From Chloroflexota bacterium (lineage in GTDB: Bacteria > Chloroflexota > Anaerolineae > Caldilineales > Caldilineaceae): DNA of 64,000 bases. The notes under the pieces are model-generated. The model saw only the letters and a program-made list of their open reading frames with translations. It had not been told where the DNA came from and searched no databases. Each line of letters starts with the position of its first letter. Position 1 is the stretch's first letter. The stretch spans positions 1 to 64,000 of the forward strand of contig BOKO01000005.1 in NCBI GenBank assembly GCA_016861025.1. The letters run 5' to 3'. The translations under genes and the position numbers were made by a program. Below, one piece after another: positions 55,438 to 64,000 of the stretch.

Positions 55438-56205
55438 ATGATTCCCTACAATGCATTTGCTTTACCACTGCACTTTCCGACCTATGAGAAGCCTGGCGCA
55501 GCGTTGAGGACAGGTGGGCTGGTGCAACTGGCGACGTTTCTCGTGATTGCCGCCCTGTTGGTCGGCTGTTCGGCGGCAGCGGCGACAACGTTGGTGCAGG
55601 CGCCCGCCGATCCGACGCCAGTGCTGACGGTCGAGCCAGATCACGGGCCTATACAGACGGTCACACTGATCGGGCGCAACTTTCCGGCGCATGCTGCGCT
55701 GCGGGTGCGGATGGGGGCGCCCAACACCGGTCTCAACGCGGCCGACCTGGCGTGGATGAACGCCGACAGCGACGGCGCCTTCATCGTCAGCGTGCCGTTG
55801 CCGGCCATCTGGCCCGGTGCAAACGCCGCCGTTGTCGAGGAGCAGCTCGTGCTGGCAGTGATTGACCCCAGCCTCAATCAGACGCTGGCGACAGTGATCT
55901 ATCATCAACCCGCCGCCATGATCACGCCGACGCCCGACCTGCTGGCCGGTTGCGACGCGTCGATCCTGGCGGCGGTGGAGCCGATGGCGGTCGTGACGGC
56001 TGAGGCGTTGGACATTCTCGCCAGCGCAACAGCAGTAGCAACGCCCGTCACACGCGTTGACCGTTGCCAGCCGATGAGCGTGTCAGGGCGCGACGCCGGC
56101 GGCGTATGGGTAAAGGTGGAGTTGCCCGGCGGTTATCGCGGGTGGGCGGCGTCGGCGAGCCTGCGTTTCAACGTCGCCGTCAACGTGCTGCCGGTTGTGG
56201 AGTAG
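55438..56205 (+). CDS. Secreted lipoprotein with SH3-like end
   Basis: From the ATG at 55438 (AAAGGAGCGAGGAG upstream) the protein has 255 residues. A membrane segment ends with lipobox LLVGC (Cys near residue 44). PVLTVEPDHGPIQTVTLIGR is an IPT/TIG-like beta strand (about residues 58-125). The C-terminal GGVWVKVELPGGYRGWAASA resembles SH3b. It is anchored on the outside of the cell. It is 79 bp ahead of the DUF2807 gene in the same direction. Confidence 0.75.
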   Translation: MIPYNAFALPLHFPTYEKPGAALRTGGLVQLATFLVIAALLVGCSAAAATTLVQAPADPTPVLTVEPDHGPIQTVTLIGRNFPAHAALRVRMGAPNTGLNAADLAWMNADSDGAFIVSVPLPAIWPGANAAVVEEQLVLAVIDPSLNQTLATVIYHQPAAMITPTPDLLAGCDASILAAVEPMAVVTAEALDILASATAVATPVTRVDRCQPMSVSGRDAGGVWVKVELPGGYRGWAASASLRFNVAVNVLPVVE

Positions 56206-56284
56206 CGACGGCGCCGGGAACATCACGTATCCGTGTCGATCTACAACAGTGAACATTCAGACACATGCACACAAGGAGGCAATC

Positions 56285-57085
56285 ATGAAATGGGTTTTGT
56301 TTTGGCTGACAGTGTTCGTGGTGGTGGCTATCGCCCTGGCGGCAGGGTGGGTGACCTTGCCCGGTGCGATCACCGGCTCTGGGCGTATTGTGACGGAGGA
56401 AGTGGCCGTGGCGCCCTTTGACCGCATCGTGCTGGCGACGCCGGGCGAGCTACGCCTGGTGCAGGGCGACGCCCCCCGTCTGCAAATTCGCGCCGATGAT
56501 AACGTGCGCCAGGCATTGGAGATCACATCGCAGGATGGTGTGCTGATGTTGCGCACTAAAGCGGATGTCGCGTTGTTGCAGAAAATGACGCTTGTCTACG
56601 AGGTCACCGCGCCGATGCTACGCAGCCTGTCCCTGGCAGGGTCGGGGAACGTGTCGGCGGCGGCGTTGACAGCCGATGCGTTTGCGGTCTCGATCAGCGG
56701 TTCCGGCGATGTGAGGCTGGCGGCGCTGGATGCCCGGCGCGCCTCTCTGGAGATCAGCGGTTCGGGCGATCTGTACATCGACCGGCTGGCGGCGGACACA
56801 GTCGAGGCGATGGTCAGCGGTTCGGGTGCGATGCAGCTTGCCGGGCGTGCGCGTGAAGCCTCGCTTCGACTGGATGGCTCCGGCGACATCGACGCCAGCG
56901 CATTGGCGGTGAGCGACGCCAGCGTGGATGCCAGCGGCAGCAGCGACGCCGTGGTCTGGGCGCAACGTTCGCTCGATGTTGCGATCAACGGCAGCGCTGC
57001 GGTTCACTACTACGGCGAACCAGATGTGAGGCAGGCGCGCGGCCGCAGCGAAAAGTTGATTGCTCTGGGCTACCGCCGCAACTGA
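56285..57085 (+). CDS. DUF2807 (head-GIN) adhesin-like protein
   Basis: This 266-residue protein has an N-terminal membrane anchor (about residues 4-24), then a DUF2807 beta-helix with repeated ISGSGDV/ISGSGDL/VSGSGAM turns (about 110-240). AAGGAGG lies before the ATG. Such proteins are exported and of unknown function, perhaps wall-associated. It is probably co-transcribed with the preceding lipoprotein. Confidence 0.88.
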   Translation: MKWVLFWLTVFVVVAIALAAGWVTLPGAITGSGRIVTEEVAVAPFDRIVLATPGELRLVQGDAPRLQIRADDNVRQALEITSQDGVLMLRTKADVALLQKMTLVYEVTAPMLRSLSLAGSGNVSAAALTADAFAVSISGSGDVRLAALDARRASLEISGSGDLYIDRLAADTVEAMVSGSGAMQLAGRAREASLRLDGSGDIDASALAVSDASVDASGSSDAVVWAQRSLDVAINGSAAVHYYGEPDVRQARGRSEKLIALGYRRN

Positions 57086-57108
57086 GGAAGTAGGCTATCG
57101 ATTGCAGC

Positions 57109-57160
57109 AGGTCATCGCCTCTGGAGCGACACGCTCGTCACGCCAGAGGCGATGACCTAC
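57109..57160. repeat. Long inverted repeat with GTAG end (dispersed repeat, copy 2)
   Basis: AGGTCATCGCCTCTGG at 57109-57124 and its complement CCAGAGGCGATGACCT at 57143-57158 make a perfect 16-bp stem; the 18-nt loop holds a further GAGCG/CGCTC stem. On the minus strand GTAG directly marks its foot. Half of it recurs at 33793-33816. It lies between the converging DUF2807 and MalT-like genes and could also act as a bidirectional stop, though no T-run is present. Confidence 0.7.
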
Positions 57161-57262
57161 AATACAGCGCACGCGAATGCGTTCATCAGCATGTGTCAAC
57201 GCTTGTCGCACGCGCCATTGCGCATCTCCAGGATCGGAACGCGATCCTGGAGATGCGCTTGT

Positions 57263-59920
57263 TCATGGATCGGTCACAAGCCCCAATGAACGCGCCTTGT
57301 GCGCGGCGCTGACGCGGTCGGCGACGCCCAGTTTGCCGTAGATATGTTTGATGTGCGTCTTGACAGTCTCCACCGTCACGATCAACGCCGCCGCAATTTG
57401 TGGGTTCGATTTGCCCGCAGCCAGCAAGCGTAGAATCTCGAGCTCACGCGGGGTGAGCGGTTCGATCAAGCCGCTTTGATCGGGCGTTGATGCACCGCCT
57501 GGCGCGGCCAGCACGGTGGCGCAGACGCGTTGTTGCAGCGGATCACTGAGTGTGCGCTGCAACGCCTGCCAGAGTGGACGCAGCACCTCATCCGCATCGA
57601 TGAAGATGCGTAGATAACCGCTGGCGGCGCCGGCCGCCAGGCTGCGTTCCAGCGCCGCCAACGCCGGCGCCGTGCGCCCGACTGCCTGTTCAAGCAGCGC
57701 ACGCGTCAGGTCAAGCTCCAGCAAGTGCTCGCCGAAACCGCCGGCCTGCGCCCGTTGCGTTTGTTCGTCAAGCAGACGCCGCGCCGCCTGCCAGTTTTGT
57801 TGCCGGATCAACCAGCGAATGTAGAGTAAAATTGCCAGTCGATAGGGGAAAAAGAGCGGCTGCTCCGGCGGATGATAGCGCTGCGCCCAGGCGTCGAACG
57901 CCGACCATTCGCCCAGCCGGTGACAGAGACGGGCGTACACCGCGTGCGCCCAGTCGAGCGCATTGGCAACGCCGCCGCGTTCCGCCAGCGCCAGCATCGC
58001 AGTCGCAGCCGCACGCGCCGCATCGACATCGCCCTGCGCCAACGCCAGGTCGACCGTCAGCGCGTGCAGACGCAACCCGACATCGGGCAGACCGCCGATG
58101 CGCTCCTCCAGCTCCGCCACCAGCGCAGCCTGGCGGGTTGCGTCAGCCAGATGGTTGAGTTCGTAGTCGAGGCTGGCCTGGTTGATGTATGCCCATCCAC
58201 GCACCAGCGCCGTCACGCCGCCTTGCTGCACGGCATTGAGCACACGCTGATTTTCCGCCAGCGCCAACGTCAGGTTCCCCTGTTCACGCAGCAACTGCAC
58301 ACGTGCACTGGCGGCCATCCAGGCGGTGGCGCGATCATCGGCGGCGCGACAACGCTGCATGGTGGTGCGGTAAGCAGCTTCGGCTGCGGTCAGGTCGCCG
58401 AGCGCGTGGGCGGCAGTCGCCAGGTTGAGATGGGCAAAACCGCACCAGAGATGGTCATCATCCGCCAGTTGCGTCAACGCCTGCTGCGCCAGTTGCTGCG
58501 AGGCGACTGCGTCGGCGTGCGCCGCGCGCTGCACAATGCTGCGCACGATCGCCAGTCGTCCGGCCTGGGTTGCATCGGGATGGCTGCGCAGCGTCGCCTC
58601 GGCGCGATCGAGGAGGGGCAGGATGCGCCCGACATCATAGCCCAGCCAAAGCCATGTCCAGCCGAGCAAAGCGCTCAAGGTCGGCTGTGCGGCCAGCGCA
58701 GCGGGCGGCAGCGTCTCGACGTAGCGCATCAGACTGGCAAGCTCCGGCTGTCCCCATAGCCGCGGGAAGGCGCGCTCCAACAACGCGGCGATGCGACCTG
58801 GCTCCGCAGCGGCAAGCCAATGACGAACTGCCTCCAGCGGCAGATCATGCGCCTCAAACCAGGCCGCGGCGCGACGATGGAGATCGGCGACGGTGTGCGG
58901 CAGCTCGGCGGTCAGCCGTCGTCGCAGCAGGTCGGCGAACAGGTGATGATAGCGGAACCACGTCAGTGCATCGTCTAGCGGAATCAGGAAGAGGTTGGCG
59001 CGCGCCAGCGAATCGAGCATGGCGGCGCAATCGGTCACGGCCAGGTCAAGCACGTGGGCGCACAGGTCGGCGCAGAACCGATCAAGGATGGCGGTGGCAA
59101 GCAGGAAGTGACGCACCGAGGGCGGCTGATGCGCCAACACTTCGTCGGTCAGGTAATCGGCGATGTAGCGCTGAGTGCCGGCAAGCGCCGCCAACGCCGT
59201 CGCCGGGTCTGTCGCCTGTTGCAGCGATAGCCCCGCCAATTGCAAGCCCGCCACCCACCCTTCGGTGCGGTCAACCAGCGTTTGAACAGCCGCTGCGGGC
59301 AGCGTCAACCCCATCCGACGTTGCAGGAAAGCGGTCGCTTCCTCGGCGCCAAAGCGGAGATCGGCGGCGCGCAGCTCGGTCAACTGCCCCCGCACCCGCC
59401 AGCGCCCCAGCGGCAACGGTGGATCGGTGCGGCTGATGAAGACAAGCTGCAGCGACGGCGGCAGGTGGTCGATCAGAAAAGCCAGCGCCGCGTGGATCGG
59501 CTGCGCCGTGATGCAGTGATAGTCTTCCAACACCAGCACCGTCGGCTCAGCGGTGCGCGGCCAATCGGCGAGCATTGCCGCCACCAGCGCGCGCGGCTCC
59601 GTTGTCGGCGTGTCCAGCTCGGGCAAAAGGTCTTCCCACGCCGTCGGGTGATGCTGGCGCAAGGCTGCTATCAGATAGCTGAAAAAGCGCGCCGGCACAT
59701 TGTCATCCGCGTCGATGGCAAACCAGGCGGACGGAGGCGCGTCGGGCTGCGCCAGCCAGGATGCAATCAACGTTGTCTTGCCAAAGCCGGGCGGCGCCGC
59801 CACGATCGTCACCGGCGTGCGCTGCCCGGCGCGCAACCGTTCCAGCAGATGGGCGCGCGGTAGCGTGGCCGGTAGGGTCGGCGGCGGGTGCAGTTTGGTG
59901 GATAAAAGGCGATCACGCAT
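57263..59920 (-). CDS. MalT-like LuxR-family ATP-dependent regulator
   Basis: This 885-residue protein has VAAPPGFGKTTLIASWLAQP (Walker A, about residue 40), PTVLVLEDYHCITAQPIHAA (Walker B), an NB-ARC-like helical region, a TPR-rich middle and the C-terminal HTH LTPRELEILRLLAAGKSNPQ then VETVKTHIKHIYGKLGVADR. Such STAND regulators hydrolyse ATP when a ligand binds and then activate transcription. It follows tyrA by 11 bp, so it may be co-transcribed with the aromatic operon. Confidence 0.93.
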   Translation of the reverse strand: MRDRLLSTKLHPPPTLPATLPRAHLLERLRAGQRTPVTIVAAPPGFGKTTLIASWLAQPDAPPSAWFAIDADDNVPARFFSYLIAALRQHHPTAWEDLLPELDTPTTEPRALVAAMLADWPRTAEPTVLVLEDYHCITAQPIHAALAFLIDHLPPSLQLVFISRTDPPLPLGRWRVRGQLTELRAADLRFGAEEATAFLQRRMGLTLPAAAVQTLVDRTEGWVAGLQLAGLSLQQATDPATALAALAGTQRYIADYLTDEVLAHQPPSVRHFLLATAILDRFCADLCAHVLDLAVTDCAAMLDSLARANLFLIPLDDALTWFRYHHLFADLLRRRLTAELPHTVADLHRRAAAWFEAHDLPLEAVRHWLAAAEPGRIAALLERAFPRLWGQPELASLMRYVETLPPAALAAQPTLSALLGWTWLWLGYDVGRILPLLDRAEATLRSHPDATQAGRLAIVRSIVQRAAHADAVASQQLAQQALTQLADDDHLWCGFAHLNLATAAHALGDLTAAEAAYRTTMQRCRAADDRATAWMAASARVQLLREQGNLTLALAENQRVLNAVQQGGVTALVRGWAYINQASLDYELNHLADATRQAALVAELEERIGGLPDVGLRLHALTVDLALAQGDVDAARAAATAMLALAERGGVANALDWAHAVYARLCHRLGEWSAFDAWAQRYHPPEQPLFFPYRLAILLYIRWLIRQQNWQAARRLLDEQTQRAQAGGFGEHLLELDLTRALLEQAVGRTAPALAALERSLAAGAASGYLRIFIDADEVLRPLWQALQRTLSDPLQQRVCATVLAAPGGASTPDQSGLIEPLTPRELEILRLLAAGKSNPQIAAALIVTVETVKTHIKHIYGKLGVADRVSAAHKARSLGLVTDP

Positions 59921-59931
59921 GGCGGAATCGG

Positions 59932-60810
<879 letters not shown>

Positions 60811-60827
60811 AGCAAAAAATGAGAGAG

Positions 60828-61005
60828 ATTAGGAGATTGGGCGATTGGGTAATTAAGTGATTGGGAGACTGGAGACTGGAGACTGGAGATTGGAGACTGG
60901 AGATTCGCAATGTGACGCGCTTGCGTCTCAATCTCCCAATCTCCAATCTCCTAATCTCTAATCACCAATCTCCTAATCTCCAATCTCTAATCTCCTAATC
61001 TCTAT
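60828..61005. repeat. GGAGATT-heptad inverted repeat, locus 2
   Basis: About 80 bp of GGAGATT/GGAGACT units with 7-bp period are followed, after a centre CGCAATGTGACGCGCTTGCG, by a similar length of the complement (AATCTCC, TAATCTC). It can fold into a hairpin of about 160 nt. It fills the gap between tyrA and aroF and contains no gene. Confidence 0.85.
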
Positions 61006-62018
61006 ACCTCTCTCCCCACCGCCTGCGCCACCAGCCGCAGGTCTTGCATCAGCTTGCCGAAGCGCTCAAAGGTGAGACTTTGTGCGCCGTCGCTCCAGGC
61101 GCGGGCCGGGTCGGGATGGACTTCGAGCATCAAACCGTCGGCGCCAGCGGCAATCGCAGCTTTGGCAATCGCGCCCACATATTGCCACATGCCAGTGCCG
61201 TGCGCCGGGTCGGCGATGACCGGCAGATGGCAGGCGTCCTTGAGCACGGGAATGGCATTGATGTCGAAGGTGTTGCGCGTGGCGGTCTCGTAGGTGCGGA
61301 TGCCGCGCTCGCAGACCATCACCTGCATGTTGCCGCCGGAAAGGATGTACTCGGCGCTCATCAGCAGTTCCTGAATCGTGCCGCTGATGCCGCGCTTGAG
61401 GAAGACCGGCTTCTGCTGCTTGCCCAGCGCCTTGAGCAGCGAATAGTTCTGCGTGTTGCGCGCGCCGACCTGGAAGATGTCGGTGTAATCGCCGACCAGG
61501 GCGATGTCCTCGGGGCTCATCACTTCGGTGATGATCGGCAGCCCGGTTTGTTCGCGCGCCTCCGCCAGGAACTTCAGTCCCTCTTCGCCCAGCCCCTGGA
61601 AGCTGTACGGGCTGGAGCGCGGCTTGAACGCGCCGCCGCGCAGCACGGTCGCGCCTGCAGCCTTAACCGCGTGCGCGGTTTCGAGGATCATCTCGCGGCT
61701 TTCGACGCTGCACGGGCCCGCCATGACCACGATCTTACGCCCGCCGATCTGCACGCCGTTGACGTTGATCACGGTGTCGGCGGCGCTGAAGTCGCGACTC
61801 GCCAGCTTGTAGGGCTGCATCACACGCATCGTGCGTTCGACGCCGTCCATCACCTCGAAGGTGCTGTTTTGGATCAAATACTCGTCGGCGCCGATCACAC
61901 CGATAATCGTGCGCGCCTCGCCGCGGCTCAGATGAACCTTGTACCCCAATTCCTCCACGCGTTGCACCACCGCTTCAATGTCCTTCGGCTCGGCGTGGGA
62001 TTTCATGACAATGATCAT
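61002..62018 (-). CDS. aroF: DAHP synthase, type I beta (first copy)
   Basis: This 338-residue protein has the N-terminal ferredoxin-like regulatory domain of Thermotoga-type enzymes (MIIVMKSHAEPKDIEAVVQR, to about residue 70), then VVMAGPCSVESREMILETAH, GAFKPRSSPYSFQGLGEEGL, MPVIADPAHGTG-like IPVLKDACHLPVIADPAHG and LMLEVHPDPARAWSDGAQS. It condenses PEP and erythrose 4-phosphate. It is the paralogue of the gene at 62140, and the domain is the expected site of feedback control. Confidence 0.95.
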   Translation of the reverse strand: MIIVMKSHAEPKDIEAVVQRVEELGYKVHLSRGEARTIIGVIGADEYLIQNSTFEVMDGVERTMRVMQPYKLASRDFSAADTVINVNGVQIGGRKIVVMAGPCSVESREMILETAHAVKAAGATVLRGGAFKPRSSPYSFQGLGEEGLKFLAEAREQTGLPIITEVMSPEDIALVGDYTDIFQVGARNTQNYSLLKALGKQQKPVFLKRGISGTIQELLMSAEYILSGGNMQVMVCERGIRTYETATRNTFDINAIPVLKDACHLPVIADPAHGTGMWQYVGAIAKAAIAAGADGLMLEVHPDPARAWSDGAQSLTFERFGKLMQDLRLVAQAVGREV

Positions 62019-62040
62019 GGTTTATTTATGCCTTTCATCG

Positions 62041-62135
62041 TTGGGAGATTAGAGATTGGAGATTAGGAGATTGGCGATGGCAATCTCCAATCTCCTAATC
62101 TCCAATCTCCAATCTCCTAATCCCTAATCTCCTGA
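62041..62135. repeat. GGAGATT-heptad inverted repeat, locus 3
   Basis: GGAGATTAGAGATTGGAGAT on the plus strand is followed by GGCGATGGC and the complementary CAATCTCCAATCTCCTAATC with more heptads. The two halves pair over about 40 bp. It occupies the gap between the two aroF genes. Confidence 0.85.
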
Positions 62136-62139
62136 CCGC

Positions 62140-63189
62140 TTACGCCAACTCCAACATCTCCACCGGCTCCAGTATGCGGCGGTCGATCGCTTCGGCGACG
62201 CGGCGCAGGCTCTTCATCAGCGCAGCGAAGTCATCCAGCGTCAGGCTCTGGCGACCGTCGCTGACTGCAGCGTCGGGGTCGGGGTGCACCTCCAGGATCA
62301 GTGCGTCGGCGCCGGCGGCAACGGCGGCGCGGCTCATCGCCGGAACCAGCTCGCGCAAACCCGTGCCGTGCGACGGATCGGCGACGACGGGCAGATGCGT
62401 CTGCTCCTTGAGCACCGGCACGGCGTTAAGGTCGAAGGTGTTGCGCGTGGCAGTCTCGTAGGTGCGAATGCCGCGTTCGCAGAGCATGACGTTGTAGTTG
62501 CCGTTGCTGACGATGTACTCGGCGCACATTAGCAATTCGCGGATCGTGCCGCTGATGCCGCGCTTGAGCATGACCGGCTTGGTCTGTTTGCCGACCGCCT
62601 GCAGCAAGCCGTAATTCTGCATGTTGCGCGCTCCGATCTGCAGGATGTCGGCGTATTCCGCCACCATCGGCACCTGCTCCTCGCGCATCACTTCGGTGAT
62701 CACAGGCAGCCCGGTCGCCTCACGCGCCTCCGCCAGATACTCCAACCCCTTCAGCCCCAGCCCCTGGAAATCGTAGGGGCTGGTGCGCGGCTTGAAGGCG
62801 CCGCCGCGCAACACCGTAGCGCCGGCCGCCTTGACGGCGTGGGCAATTTCGATGATCTGACTGCGGCTTTCGACGCTGCACGGGCCTGCCATCACCACGA
62901 CGGCGGGTCCGCCGATGCGCACCCGTCCTTCCGCCACTTCGATGACACTGTTTTCAGGGCGCGTCGTGCGGCTCAACAGTTTGTACGGCTCCTGAATGCG
63001 CACGGTCTGCATCACACCCTCCATTTGATCGAACACTTCACGGTTGACCCGCGTCATATCCCCAACCAGCGCCACGACGGTGCGATTCTCGCCGTAGATC
63101 GGGTGGGTCTTCACGCCGAACGATTCCGCTTTGCGAATGACGGCGCCGATCTCGGCGGCAGTGGCGCCTGGCTTCATCACGACAATCAT
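62140..63189 (-). CDS. aroF: DAHP synthase, type I beta (second copy)
   Basis: From 63189 (GGGGAGG upstream) the protein has 349 residues. MIVVMKPGATAAEIGAVIRK opens the ferredoxin-like domain, followed by VVMAGPCSVESRSQIIEIAH, GAFKPRTSPYDFQGLGLKGL and LILEVHPDPDAAVSDGRQSL. It is about 60 percent like the first copy by eye. Tandem copies may differ in feedback inhibitor (Phe or Tyr). It is the second gene of the operon, 68 bp after pheA. Confidence 0.95.
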   Translation of the reverse strand: MIVVMKPGATAAEIGAVIRKAESFGVKTHPIYGENRTVVALVGDMTRVNREVFDQMEGVMQTVRIQEPYKLLSRTTRPENSVIEVAEGRVRIGGPAVVVMAGPCSVESRSQIIEIAHAVKAAGATVLRGGAFKPRTSPYDFQGLGLKGLEYLAEAREATGLPVITEVMREEQVPMVAEYADILQIGARNMQNYGLLQAVGKQTKPVMLKRGISGTIRELLMCAEYIVSNGNYNVMLCERGIRTYETATRNTFDLNAVPVLKEQTHLPVVADPSHGTGLRELVPAMSRAAVAAGADALILEVHPDPDAAVSDGRQSLTLDDFAALMKSLRRVAEAIDRRILEPVEMLELA

Positions 63190-63257
63190 CTGGTTTCCTC
63201 CCCTTAAGATTCCTCGATACAATACGAATCGTATAATGTTTGCATAAGTTATATCTG

Positions 63258-64000
63258 TCAGATTTGCAGCAATGCACTCTGGCTGCTTGTCTGTTCAGAC
63301 TCCAACGGCTGTGCGGCTGGATAACTGCCCAACAGTTTGACAAACGCCGCCCGATTCAATAGCCCGACCACCGCCGCGCTAATGTGAGCGTCCTGCCAGT
63401 GTCCGTCGAGATCGACATAGAACACATACTGCCACGGTCGATTGCGCCGCGGTCGACTTTCCAGCTTGGTCAGGTTGACCTGCCGCGTGGCAAACTCGCC
63501 GAGGGCGTGATAGAGCGAGCCGGGTGTGTTGGGCACGGCGAAGACCAGCGAGGTCTTGCTGCGTTCGCTGCGCGGCGGATCACCCTTGCCGACTACAAAA
63601 AAGCGCGTGTAGTTGTTGGGCATGTCTTCGATGCCTTCGTCGATGATCTCCAACCCGTACACCTCGGCGGCGAGTTTGCTGGCGATCACGGCGACGCCCG
63701 GCGTTGGGTCGGCGGCAAGGTCTTTGGCGCTGCCGGCAGTGTCGTACCAGGGCACGGCGGCCAGTTTGCGCCGGTTGAGATAGCTTTCGCACTGCGCCAG
63801 CGCCTGCGGATGGCTGCGCACCTGCGTGATCGCGGCGCCATTGCCAGGGATCGTCAGCAGGTTGTGCCGCACGCGCAGCAGAATCTCACCGTGCACCTTG
63901 AGATCGTGGTCGAGCAGCAGGTCGTAGGATTTGTTGATGCTGCCCGCCGTGGAGTTTTCGACGGGCACGGCGCCAAAGTTAGCCTGACCAGCTTCGACCG
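63258..64000 (-). CDS. pheA: Prephenate dehydratase (partial, 5' end beyond window)
   Basis: About 247 residues are visible. The frame remains open to the window edge with QANFGAVPVENSTAGSINKS, so the real start lies upstream. MPNNYTRFFVVGK holds the TRF catalytic motif, and KTSLVFAVPNTPGSLYHALG and LTKLESRP form the ACT domain that binds phenylalanine. It makes phenylpyruvate. It leads the aromatic operon in this window. Confidence 0.95.
   Translation of the reverse strand, partial: VEAGQANFGAVPVENSTAGSINKSYDLLLDHDLKVHGEILLRVRHNLLTIPGNGAAITQVRSHPQALAQCESYLNRRKLAAVPWYDTAGSAKDLAADPTPGVAVIASKLAAEVYGLEIIDEGIEDMPNNYTRFFVVGKGDPPRSERSKTSLVFAVPNTPGSLYHALGEFATRQVNLTKLESRPRRNRPWQYVFYVDLDGHWQDAHISAAVVGLLNRAAFVKLLGSYPAAQPLESEQTSSQSALLQI

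Noticed and set aside
57109..57160. Perfect 16-bp stem as a plain transcription terminator
   Set aside because: It lies between converging genes, which would fit, but there is no T-run on either strand and half of it recurs near 33.8 kb, so it is listed as a repeat.

Overview
The window looks like a chromosomal segment of a Chloroflexota bacterium (filamentous Chloroflexia/Caldilineae-like). This is inferred from GC-rich DNA, a DUF4058 protein, TPTPT-rich surface lipoproteins, MalT-like LuxR ATPases, a receiver-DUF309 protein, tandem type-I DAHP synthases with an N-terminal ferredoxin-like domain, and several families of short dispersed repeats. No rRNA or tRNA was seen.

Bases 1-33.7 kb form one large defence island built around type III CRISPR-Cas. 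A 16-repeat array (115-1330) is read on the minus strand. A terminator at its far end, a degenerate distal repeat and a spacer that copies an mRNA start region all agree on that direction. Next to it are leader, cas2, cas1 and cas6. A complete type III-A set follows (csm1 with HD and GGDD, csm2-csm5), then two cyclic-oligoadenylate effectors: a CARF-RelE protein and a TM1812-type CARF-HEPN protein. Csx15 lies near cas6. The csm operon is interrupted between csm1 and csm2 by a REP-associated tyrosine transposase (RAYT) and its REP array, and two related REP arrays sit at the other module borders. A DUF433/DUF5615 toxin-antitoxin pair and a CARF-gene remnant separate this from a second, type III-D-like operon of nine tightly packed genes: CARF-nuclease, HD-less cas10, cas7, csx10, cas7-cas7 fusion, csx19, a TIGR03986 RAMP with a C-terminal cold-shock domain, a DUF3696-type ATPase and a PD-(D/E)xK nuclease. 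The last two genes are the best candidate for an undescribed type III-linked module. Upstream are a truncated CARF-LuxR regulator and a divergent P-loop/double-Csx3 fusion. Both effector systems presumably share one array and one Cas6. At least three CARF effectors are balanced by two possible cOA-degrading or cOA-binding proteins (Csx15, Csx3).

From 33.7 to 43.6 kb lie surface and sensory genes: a triple-domain lipoprotein, a membrane receptor with a C-terminal HTH, a double FAS1 lipoprotein, receiver-DUF309, xseB, a DUF212 membrane protein and a radical SAM enzyme. From 43.6 to 49.1 kb a TetR-controlled operon encodes an MFS pump and a MacB/Dev-type ABC exporter. From 49.1 to 51.0 kb are rplU-rpmA-rpmE and tdk. 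From 51.1 to 57.1 kb are assorted genes: acetoin-utilisation/HDAC-like deacetylase, BrnTA, ArsR, an F420-type oxidoreductase, a CPBP-like protein, a lipoprotein and a DUF2807 protein. From 57.2 to 64.0 kb a MalT-type regulator follows an aromatic amino-acid operon (pheA-aroF-aroF-tyrA) whose gaps carry long GGAGATT-heptad inverted repeats. The same heptads occur after tdk.
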